Below, piece after piece: positions 52,063 through 59,167 of a stretch of 64,000 nucleotides of DNA. Within the stretch, counting starts at the first letter, position 1. The number at the start of each line of letters is the position of its first letter. The stretch lies in NCBI GenBank assembly GCA_039931615.1, contig JBDTRR010000017.1, positions 1 to 64,000 of the forward strand, read 5' to 3'. A program made the position numbers and the translations under genes. This stretch comes from JAHFUI01 sp039931615. Its GTDB lineage: Bacteria; Acidobacteriota; Vicinamibacteria; Vicinamibacterales; CAVVIG01. The notes under the pieces were generated by a model. It was not told where the DNA came from, did not search any database, and worked only from the letters and a program-made list of their open reading frames with translations.

Positions 52063-53673
52063 ATGGGTTTTCTGCTTCATCACTCAATCGAGGCTTCCGC
52101 GGAGAGGGATCCAGACCGCGACGCCTTCCGTTTCGACGGGACGGGACTGAGCTACCGCGAGCTGGTGAGCCGCGCCGACCAGCTTGCCAGCGTGCTGATC
52201 GAGGAAGGCGTGCGGCCGGGCGACCGCGTCGGCATCTATATGCACAAGGCGCTCGAATTGCCGGTCGCGCTGTACGGCATCCTGAAGGCGGGCGCCGCCT
52301 ACGTGCCGATCGACCCGGCCGCGCCGCTGCCGCGCATCCGGTTCATCATCGAGGATTGCGGTCTCCGCCATCTGATCACGGGGGCGTCGCGCGCCCGCCG
52401 CACGATGGAGCTGGTCGAGGGCACGCCCGGCGTGCGAACCGTGATCGGCGCCGGCGGGGCGGCCCCCGGTTGCCGGTGCATCACCTGGCCTGAGGTCGAG
52501 ACCGCCGATGCGCGTCCGCCCAGCGTCCGCGTGACCGAACAGGATCTGGCGTACATCATGTACACCTCGGGGTCGACCGGTGCGCCGAAGGGCTTGATGC
52601 ACACGCATTCGAGCGGCTTGAGTTATGCGACGCGGTCCGCCGCCACCTACGATGTCGGCGCCGAAGATCGCCTGGGCAACCACTCGCCCCTGCACTTCGA
52701 CATGTCCACGTTCGAGTACCTGACCGGCCCGTTATGCGGCGCCACCAGCGTGATCATCTCCGAAGAGACCACGATGTTCCCGGTGAGTCTGGGTGAGCTG
52801 ATCGAGCGGGAGCGGCTCACGTTCTGGTACTCGGTGCCGCTCGCTCTCATCCAGCTGCTCGGCGGCGGCGACATCCAGCGCCGCGACGCGCGATCGCTGC
52901 GCTGGGTCCTGTTCGGTGGCGAACCGTTTGCCCCGAAATACCTGCACGCGCTGATGACGCTCTGGCCGCACGCCCGGTTCTCGAACGTCTACGGGCCGGC
53001 GGAGGTGAACCAGTGCACCTACTATCACGTCCCGAACGTCGACTCGACAGCGCTGTCCGCCGTGCCGATCGGCAAGGTCTGGGACAACGCCGAGGGACTC
53101 GTGGTGGATGCAGACGATCAGGCGGTCGCGCCGGGTGAGCCAGGCGAGCTCCTGATCCGGACGCCGACGATGATGACTGGCTACTGGGCCCGACCGGATC
53201 TGAACCGCGCCGCGTTCTTCGATCAGGAGCCGTTCCCAGGCTTCCGGCAGCGTTTCTATCGCACCGGTGACGTGGTCCGCGAGGGCGAAGACGGCAATCT
53301 GCTGTTTCTGGGACGCCAGGATCGGCAGATCAAGATACGCGGCTACCGGGTCGAGCTCGACGAGGTGGAGCACGTCGTCGGCTCGTGCGACGAGGTGGCC
53401 GAAGCGGCCGTGATTTCATTCAGGCGGGACGACGGGCAGGTCGAGATCGTGGCGGCGGTCCTCCTGCGCCCCGGGTGTCATCCGCAGCCGGAGAACATTC
53501 GCGCCCGTGCGGCAGAGCGGCTGCCTCCGTATGCGGTCCCCGGACGCGTCGACGTCCTGGCGTCATTGCCGCGCACCGGGAGCGGCAAGATCGATCGGCG
53601 TGCGCTCGCCGCCAGTTATGCGGGCGGCGGTTCTAACTGGTCCGCGACGCCAGATAGGCGGCCATCACCCTGA
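52063..53673 (+). CDS. Stand-alone adenylation enzyme, proline-like code
   Basis: The 536-residue protein is a free A domain: MYTSGSTGAPKG, NHSPLHFDMSTFEYL, YGPAEVNQCTYYHVP, YRTGDV, a8 block QIKIRGYRVELDEVE and a10 GSGKIDR with the catalytic Lys. It has no carrier domain. I read the specificity positions as D-M-F-Y-L-G-V-Q-C-K, which agrees at six of ten places with the AnaC/PltF proline codes as I remember them (D-L-F-Y-L-A-L-V-C-K). The text around HFDMS and FWYSVPLALI also resembles that group. It would load proline onto the carrier at 53.6 kb. Its last 41 bases overlap the 3' end of that gene on the other strand. Confidence 0.9.
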   Translation: MGFLLHHSIEASAERDPDRDAFRFDGTGLSYRELVSRADQLASVLIEEGVRPGDRVGIYMHKALELPVALYGILKAGAAYVPIDPAAPLPRIRFIIEDCGLRHLITGASRARRTMELVEGTPGVRTVIGAGGAAPGCRCITWPEVETADARPPSVRVTEQDLAYIMYTSGSTGAPKGLMHTHSSGLSYATRSAATYDVGAEDRLGNHSPLHFDMSTFEYLTGPLCGATSVIISEETTMFPVSLGELIERERLTFWYSVPLALIQLLGGGDIQRRDARSLRWVLFGGEPFAPKYLHALMTLWPHARFSNVYGPAEVNQCTYYHVPNVDSTALSAVPIGKVWDNAEGLVVDADDQAVAPGEPGELLIRTPTMMTGYWARPDLNRAAFFDQEPFPGFRQRFYRTGDVVREGEDGNLLFLGRQDRQIKIRGYRVELDEVEHVVGSCDEVAEAAVISFRRDDGQVEIVAAVLLRPGCHPQPENIRARAAERLPPYAVPGRVDVLASLPRTGSGKIDRRALAASYAGGGSNWSATPDRRPSP

Positions 53674-53905
53674 CAGTCCGGAAGTTCTGCGGCACGAGCT
53701 CAGTCGGAGGAATCGTGACGTCGAGCGCCGCTTCGAGGTGCGCGATGAGGCGCATGATGCCGACCGAGTCAACATGGCCGCTCGTGAAGATGTTCTCGTC
53801 CGGATCGATGACGGCCGCTCGCCCGGCGATCTCCTCCGCAATAAAGGTCGTGATGATCTGTTCGATGCGTGTGGCGTCCGGCATGCGCGTGACGGGCCCG
53901 CTCAT
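53633..53905 (-). CDS. Stand-alone peptidyl/acyl carrier protein
   Basis: The 90-residue protein (83 from ATG 53884) is a single carrier domain. The phosphopantetheine site is in GHVDSVGIMRLI, with Ser in DS, and the surrounding helices are IEQIITTFIAEEI and LEAALDVTIPPTELV. The motif GxVDS instead of GGHSL places it with free-standing carriers such as those of pyrrole pathways (PltL, RedO, AnaD). The start overlaps the HupE-like stop by four bases (ATGA), so it is translated with that gene rather than with the A-domain gene, although it probably serves the latter. No phosphopantetheinyl transferase gene lies in the window. Confidence 0.9.
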   Translation of the reverse strand: MSGPVTRMPDATRIEQIITTFIAEEIAGRAAVIDPDENIFTSGHVDSVGIMRLIAHLEAALDVTIPPTELVPQNFRTVRVMAAYLASRTS

Positions 53906-55080
53906 CCCAATCCGAACGCGCGCTGAATGAACCAGGCGCTGGCGATGAGCGCAAGCACCGCCGAGCCGCCCTTCAGGACAACAGGCACGTAGAAGGGCTG
54001 CTTCCTGAGCAGGAACAGGATCGGAAAGATCGAGGCGACGATGGCCATCTGTCCGAGCTCGACGCCGACATTGAATCCAACCACCGCCCGGAGCAGCGAT
54101 TCCATGCGGACCGGTAGATAGCCCATCACGGCGGCGAATCCGAGTCCATGGAACAGGCCCAGGCACAGCACGACGAGCAGCGATCCTTCCTTGATTCGCC
54201 CGATGATGTTGTTCAGCGCGACCAGCACAATCGACAGCGCGATCATCGATTCGACCACGCGTGAGGGCACGTTCAGGAAACCGAGGGCGGCGAGCAGAAG
54301 GGTGAACGAGTGTGCGACGGTGAAGACGGTGACGATCTTCAGCACATTCCAGATCGCGCGGCGGAACCCGTCCACGCCGGTCCACGAGCCGTTCTTGAGC
54401 GCCAGCACGGTCGGCAGAATCAGCGCGATCAGGAAGAGGATGTGGTCGATCCCGATCCAGATGTGGAGCACCCCCTGCCAGATCATCCGCCGCCCCCCCA
54501 TCAGGGAGGGCACCGCCGTGAGGTCCAGCGTTTGCTCCGGCGCGGCGGGGCCGAACACCATCGCGACGTACTCCTCGCCGTAGGTCGTCCCGGTCTTCGC
54601 GTTGTGATCGACGAGCAGCAGGCCGCGGTGAAAGCGGTCGTTCTCGTAGAGCATCGAGTGAGTGACCCGGAGGCGGTTGGGGAGTGGACCCGTGGTGCTG
54701 CGGAAATAATATTGCGCGAACGACCCGAGGGGGATCTGCATGACGTTCTCGGTCGTGAACTCCAGAACGTAGGGAGGCCCGCCCTCAGGTCCGATGGAGA
54801 AGTGCTGGCGGATGTAGTCCTGGACGAGCGCGGCATTCGCTCTCACGGCGGCGGCCTGCTGGTCGACGCCGCCCTGAGGGACCTTCAACCCGAACCTGGT
54901 CTCGAGGTCCTTGAAATGGATCTCGAAGCGGCCGTCGATCGCGTCCGCCCGGAAGTTGAACCAGACGTAGTTCTCTCCCAGCGTATGCGCCAGCGCGGTT
55001 GTGCCGTTGAAGACGGTCAGACAGAGGCAGAAAAAGGCGAGGCGTCCGAGGGAATGCCGGGCGGGGACAGGACGATTCAT
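53902..55080 (-). CDS. HupE/UreJ-family membrane protein
   Basis: From ATG 55080 the product has 392 residues. A signal peptide is followed by an extracytoplasmic domain of about 170 residues (HTLGENYVWFNFR to LDLTAVPSLMGG). Six or seven membrane helices make the HupE/UreJ_2 part, with GVLHIWIGIDHILFLI, VTVFTVAHSFTLLLAALG and GLFHGLGFAAVMG; the repeated His and Asp in the helices may bind metal. HupE/UreJ proteins are linked to nickel or cobalt entry for hydrogenase and urease, but no such enzyme is near. Its stop overlaps the carrier-protein start (ATGA), giving an unexpected two-gene operon with a biosynthetic protein. Confidence 0.85.
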   Translation of the reverse strand: MNRPVPARHSLGRLAFFCLCLTVFNGTTALAHTLGENYVWFNFRADAIDGRFEIHFKDLETRFGLKVPQGGVDQQAAAVRANAALVQDYIRQHFSIGPEGGPPYVLEFTTENVMQIPLGSFAQYYFRSTTGPLPNRLRVTHSMLYENDRFHRGLLLVDHNAKTGTTYGEEYVAMVFGPAAPEQTLDLTAVPSLMGGRRMIWQGVLHIWIGIDHILFLIALILPTVLALKNGSWTGVDGFRRAIWNVLKIVTVFTVAHSFTLLLAALGFLNVPSRVVESMIALSIVLVALNNIIGRIKEGSLLVVLCLGLFHGLGFAAVMGYLPVRMESLLRAVVGFNVGVELGQMAIVASIFPILFLLRKQPFYVPVVLKGGSAVLALIASAWFIQRAFGLG

Positions 55081-55367
55081 GCCGGAAGCGACCGGGGAGC
55101 CAACAAACAATACACGAGATTGGCGCCGCTGCGAAGGAAAACGGCGCCAGGGGATGGGAGGTCGGGAGGGCCTGCAGGATGTCATCGAGCATCGGCTGGT
55201 CTCGCACATCGCCATGAACTGGCGCGCCACGCCGCTTGCGACCTGGCCGCCATCGTGAGCCTCATCGGGCCGACGGGCGTCACAAGGCCGGCTTGTTCGA
55301 CGGCGTGGCGCGGTGCAGAGTCCGTACGCCGAACTGGAGCGCGGTATTCAGCGAGGCCAGCCGCGGA

Positions 55368-58175
55368 TTAGCGACCGAGGTTCAACCGGACACTGACCAT
55401 CGCGCGTCGCGGGTCCATGAACACGGTCGGCTGGCCGAAGTTCAGGTTGAACAGATTGTCGGATGCGAGGCCTTCCTCGGCCGTGTCATTGAGCGCATTG
55501 AGTACGTCCAGAAGCAGCTCGACGCGGTTCACGCCGCCAAACGCGAACATCCTCGACAGGCGCAGATCGAGCAGCGACTGGGACGAGAGCCGGCGCGAGC
55601 CGCGCGGCTCGAGCAGGATCCGTTGATCGGCCTGCGGCAGCGTGACCTGCGTCGTGGCGGCCCACGGCTTGCCGCTGAAGTACTGGAAGTTGGCGGCCAA
55701 GACGAAGCCGGTCCGCGGCACGTCGACGCTGCCCATCAGCCGGAACATGTGCGGGCGATCGTTTGGCAAGCGGCCGATCGCGTTGGTGAGATCGTTCGGA
55801 TCGCGCCCGAAGGTGAGGGGGTTGGGGGGCGACACCGTGCTGAGCTGCGCGCCGGCGGCGTTGGTCCCGCTGGAGGGCAACAGTCCGGAGACTCTCGACA
55901 GCGTGTAGGAGCCAAGCGCCTGCCAGCCACGGGCCCGGCGTTTTTCGGCGATCAGCACCAGGCCGTTGTAGGCCGTCGAGTAGCCGTCGGGGTTGGTCAA
56001 CAGAAAGCGGCGAGCGGTCGGGGCGTTGACGAGCCGGAACACCTGCAGGCTGCGGCCGTCCGCCAACGTTTGCGCTTCCTCGAGGTATTGACCGGCGACG
56101 TCCGTCCAGCCGATGAAATGGCGACCGTCCTTGCGGACGTAGGCGGCGGCCACGGCAAGTCGTCGTCCGAGCTCGCGATCGACGCCAATCGAGTATTCGT
56201 CGGTGCGCGGCGCGCGCGTCTTGGGATCGAGCAGCAAGTTGGTCTTGGGATTGACCTCCACGATCCTGCTGGTGTAAGCCCCGGTCGCTGGATCCCAGGT
56301 CTTCGTCGTCGTCGACGTCGCACCGGGGTGGAAGGATTCCAGTTCCCCTGTCAGCACGCCCTGGCTGAATCGTCCGTAGCTGGCCCGCAGCACGGTCCGG
56401 CCGTCGGCACTGAGCTTCATGGTGACACCCAGGCGTGGCGACACGATATTCCAGGTGTAGAGCGTTCCCAGGCCGCGGACGATTTGGTCGGTTTCGCGCC
56501 CCTGGAGATCGACCGCAGACAGGTCCTGACTGATGGCGCGGCTGTGATCGAACCGCACGCCGGCATTGATGGTCAACCGATCGCCGACCGTGATGGCATC
56601 GCTGGCGAACGCCGACGCGGTGACGGACACGCCGCCGATGTTGGACGGATCACTCGAGATCGCCTGAAACGGCAGTCCGTTGCTGTCGGTGAACCTCACA
56701 CCGGTCGGAATCCGGCCGCGCGACTCGTGCCCGCCCCGTTCGACCTGTCCGCCCGTCCTCCACTGGTGATCGGCGCCGAGCAGATCGGGCTGAAAGTGGC
56801 TGAGTGTCGCCTTGGCGGTCGTGCGCATGATCGTCAACGAACCGAACCGCGCCGGAGCCCCCGTCGTCACGCCCGTTACCCGGTCGAACCGGCTCGGTGC
56901 GGTCAGATTGCCGGTGCTCGATTCGTCGTCTTGCGAGTAGACGAACCGTCCGATGCGCACGTCCCAGACGGTATTGGACGACAACGTGTGCGTCAGATGG
57001 CCGAACGTGATGGCCGGCACCGAGATGTGCCGCCGCGAGAGGGCTGCAAACGGCGTGACGGTCGTCGGACGATCGGGGTTGAGCCCGACCTCGTCGTGAA
57101 AGCTTTGCTCCAATTGCACGGCCGGAGTCAGCTTCCACGTGAGCTTCGCAAACAGCTTGTCCTGTTCGTACCTTCTTGGGAGTGCCGGATCGGTGCCCGG
57201 CTGACTGTCGTAGTCGCGCAGATATTGGTAGCCCGTGAAGAACCACAGCCGGTCGCGAACGACAGGGCCCCCGACGTTGGTCGTGGCGTCCCGGTACCTG
57301 GCGCGCCGGTACCCGCTCTTCACCTGTCCGGAGCCGAGATACTGGAGGGTCACGGGCTCGGCGGTCAGGCCGGCCGTCTGCGCATAGTAGGACGCGTCAT
57401 ACAGAAACCGCGCGCTGCCCTGTCGGGTGACGACGTTGATGACGGCACCCTGCATGTTGCCGTACTCGGCGGACGCCCCGACGGACTGGATTTGCACTTC
57501 CTGAATGAAGTCGATGCCCGGCTCGGCGCGCGCCACGCCGGTGCACGGACGGGTGAAATTGGTGCCGTCGAAGAGAAACTGGTTCTCGTTGGTGCCGGAA
57601 CCGAATGCGGACACGGTGGTCGCGGTGCCGCTTGACGGCGACGTGGGCGAGATGCCTGGGGCGGCCCTGATGATGTCGAACATGCTCGTTCGTCGCGTCG
57701 GGATGGCGCGCTGGTCCTCAGGGCCGAAGCGTGTCCCGAACCCCGGGTCTCGCGCTTCGATGCGCGAACCGGCTCCCTCGACTACGACGGATTCCGCCAG
57801 GCCGGCGAGTTTCAGGACCGCGGTTCTTTCGATGGTCGCGCCGGCGCCGATGGTGATGTCTTCTTCGTGATAGCTGGCAAATCCCTCAAGCGAGATGTCG
57901 AGGATGTACGCCCCGGGGGGCAGCGCCGGGTAACGCAGTTGCCCTTTCTCGCTGACAGTGACCGTGAGCGGGCCGCCGATCAGGGCCGTTGAGGTGACGC
58001 GGACGACCGCACCCGGAAGGATGCCGCCCTGTGCGTCCTTCACGGTGCCAATGAGCGCCCCCGTTATCGCCTGTGACGTCGCCATCCGAGGCAGCAGCAA
58101 CGAGGCGGTCGCCACCAGCAGGAAGATGCTCCGCCGCAGTCGATTGGCGGATGGCCGTTGTCTCGTGACGCCCAT
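55368..58175 (-). CDS. TonB-dependent outer-membrane receptor with carboxypeptidase-regulatory-like domain
   Basis: From ATG 58175 the product has 935 residues with a signal peptide ending near PRMATSQA. A regulatory-like beta-sandwich follows (GTVKDAQGGILPGAVVRV), then a plug region (IRAAPGISPTSPSSGT, GTNENQFLFDGTNFT, GNMQGAVINVVTRQGS) and a long barrel. It ends VSVRLNLGR, not in an aromatic residue, which is less usual. It belongs with the 10.7-kb receptor to the large Acidobacteria receptors suspected of handling glycans or peptides. A GGGAG lies upstream of the ATG. No partner gene adjoins, but a short membrane-peptide gene lies upstream on the same strand. A 799-codon opposite frame is a shadow. 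Confidence 0.92.
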   Translation of the reverse strand: MGVTRQRPSANRLRRSIFLLVATASLLLPRMATSQAITGALIGTVKDAQGGILPGAVVRVTSTALIGGPLTVTVSEKGQLRYPALPPGAYILDISLEGFASYHEEDITIGAGATIERTAVLKLAGLAESVVVEGAGSRIEARDPGFGTRFGPEDQRAIPTRRTSMFDIIRAAPGISPTSPSSGTATTVSAFGSGTNENQFLFDGTNFTRPCTGVARAEPGIDFIQEVQIQSVGASAEYGNMQGAVINVVTRQGSARFLYDASYYAQTAGLTAEPVTLQYLGSGQVKSGYRRARYRDATTNVGGPVVRDRLWFFTGYQYLRDYDSQPGTDPALPRRYEQDKLFAKLTWKLTPAVQLEQSFHDEVGLNPDRPTTVTPFAALSRRHISVPAITFGHLTHTLSSNTVWDVRIGRFVYSQDDESSTGNLTAPSRFDRVTGVTTGAPARFGSLTIMRTTAKATLSHFQPDLLGADHQWRTGGQVERGGHESRGRIPTGVRFTDSNGLPFQAISSDPSNIGGVSVTASAFASDAITVGDRLTINAGVRFDHSRAISQDLSAVDLQGRETDQIVRGLGTLYTWNIVSPRLGVTMKLSADGRTVLRASYGRFSQGVLTGELESFHPGATSTTTKTWDPATGAYTSRIVEVNPKTNLLLDPKTRAPRTDEYSIGVDRELGRRLAVAAAYVRKDGRHFIGWTDVAGQYLEEAQTLADGRSLQVFRLVNAPTARRFLLTNPDGYSTAYNGLVLIAEKRRARGWQALGSYTLSRVSGLLPSSGTNAAGAQLSTVSPPNPLTFGRDPNDLTNAIGRLPNDRPHMFRLMGSVDVPRTGFVLAANFQYFSGKPWAATTQVTLPQADQRILLEPRGSRRLSSQSLLDLRLSRMFAFGGVNRVELLLDVLNALNDTAEEGLASDNLFNLNFGQPTVFMDPRRAMVSVRLNLGR

Positions 58176-58374
58176 ATATCGCTCCCTTGCCCTGCGCCCC
58201 AACGGCTCAAGGCCATCCCGGCCGGTCCGCATGCGCCGTGCTGGTTGCACAGGGCATGGTGACGCGTGCCGCATTTGCATTTCAGTCATCCAGGCTGCTT
58301 CTTCCTTCTGTCTGGAAAGGCGGGATCGATGCGCGGAAAGGTGCACAATCACCAGCGGTCGGATTCCAGGACGC

Positions 58375-58473
58375 TCAAAATCTTGGAATCTTGCCGCCAT
58401 GAAGCCGCTTTACGAGCAGCATCATACCCACCGCCAGAACGACGACCACGGCCAGCACCAGCGCGATGACCAT
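58375..58473 (-). CDS. Single-pass membrane peptide of 32 residues
   Basis: A short frame from ATG 58473 to the TGA at 58375 encodes MVIALVLAVVVVLAVGMM, then LLVKRLHGGKIPRF. This is one hydrophobic helix with a positive tail, so an N-out or N-in single-pass topology is possible. An AAAGGCGG ribosome-binding sequence lies eight bases before the ATG. It is 200 bases upstream of the receptor gene on the same strand and just beside the divergent sigma factor gene. I do not recognise a family; it resembles small regulatory or structural membrane peptides in size only. Confidence 0.45.
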   Translation of the reverse strand: MVIALVLAVVVVLAVGMMLLVKRLHGGKIPRF

Positions 58474-58576
58474 CGAAGAATCCGCCTTTCATGAGGGTGC
58501 ACCACAAATCCGGATATTGCCCTACGAGGCGGGAACGGCTGCAAAAAAGGGGCAAGGCTCCGAAAAAGGAGCATAG
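58474..58576. other. Divergent upstream region of the sigma factor gene
   Basis: Between the membrane peptide start and the sigma factor frame lies an A-rich stretch with a small GCTCC/GGAGC hairpin at 58557-58572. An in-frame 36-codon run from ATG 58466 ends with TAG at 58574-58576, exactly where the sigma factor frame begins to look coding. No promoter boxes can be assigned with confidence. Confidence 0.35.
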
Positions 58577-59167
58577 AATCGAGCCATCCGCGAGCCACGT
58601 GCGAATCCGACGGCGCTGCTCCTGGCCTGGAACCGGGGCGAACCCGACGCGCTCGACGCGTTGCTGCCGCTGGTCTACGCCGAACTGCGGCACATCGCCG
58701 TCCGGTACATGAAGGGTGAGCGGCGCGGTCATACGCTCCAGGCAACCGCGCTCGTGAACGAGGCCTACCTGCGGTTGATCGACGTCCAGCAGGTTCAGTG
58801 GCAGAACCGCGCCCATTTCTTCGCGATGGCAGCCCGGTTGATGCGGCGGATCCTCGTCGACGCGGCGCGCTCCCGCGGCTATCAGAAGCGCGGCGGCGGC
58901 GCGTCGATGCTGTCGTTCGACGAAGCGCTCGTCGTTCCGTCCGAGCCCGGACACGATCTCGTCGCGCTGGACGACGCGCTGACCGCGCTCGCGACGATCG
59001 ATTCGCGGAAGAGTCAGGTCGTGGAGTTGCGATTCTTCGGCGGTCTCGACATCGACGAGACCGCCGACGCCCTGAGCGTGTCGAGAGACACGGTCAAGCG
59101 CGACTGGAAAATGGCGAAGCTATGGTTGCTGCGGGAGTTGGGCGGCGGCGAACCCGATGACACCTGA
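58577..59167 (+). CDS. ECF RNA polymerase sigma factor, start unresolved
   Basis: Family-like residues begin at about 58610 (TALLLAWNRGEPDALDALL) and run through region 2 (AVRYMKGERRGH, ATALVNEAYLRLIDV, AHFFAMAARLMRRILVD) and region 4 (VVELRFFGGLDIDETADAL, VSRDTVKRDWKMAKLWLL). The protein is the same subfamily as that at 30.6 kb. No ATG, GTG or TTG lies between the TAG at 58574 and the TTG at 58661, yet the conserved N-terminus lies before 58661. Either a CTG or other rare start is used or a small frameshift hides the true start. Its 3' end overlaps the kinase start by 11 bases, so the two are co-translated. Confidence 0.88.
   Translation, partial: NRAIREPRANPTALLLAWNRGEPDALDALLPLVYAELRHIAVRYMKGERRGHTLQATALVNEAYLRLIDVQQVQWQNRAHFFAMAARLMRRILVDAARSRGYQKRGGGASMLSFDEALVVPSEPGHDLVALDDALTALATIDSRKSQVVELRFFGGLDIDETADALSVSRDTVKRDWKMAKLWLLRELGGGEPDDT

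Noticed and set aside
55236..57635. A 799-codon plus-strand frame opposite the third TonB receptor
   Set aside because: Shadow frame without motifs; the receptor is well supported.
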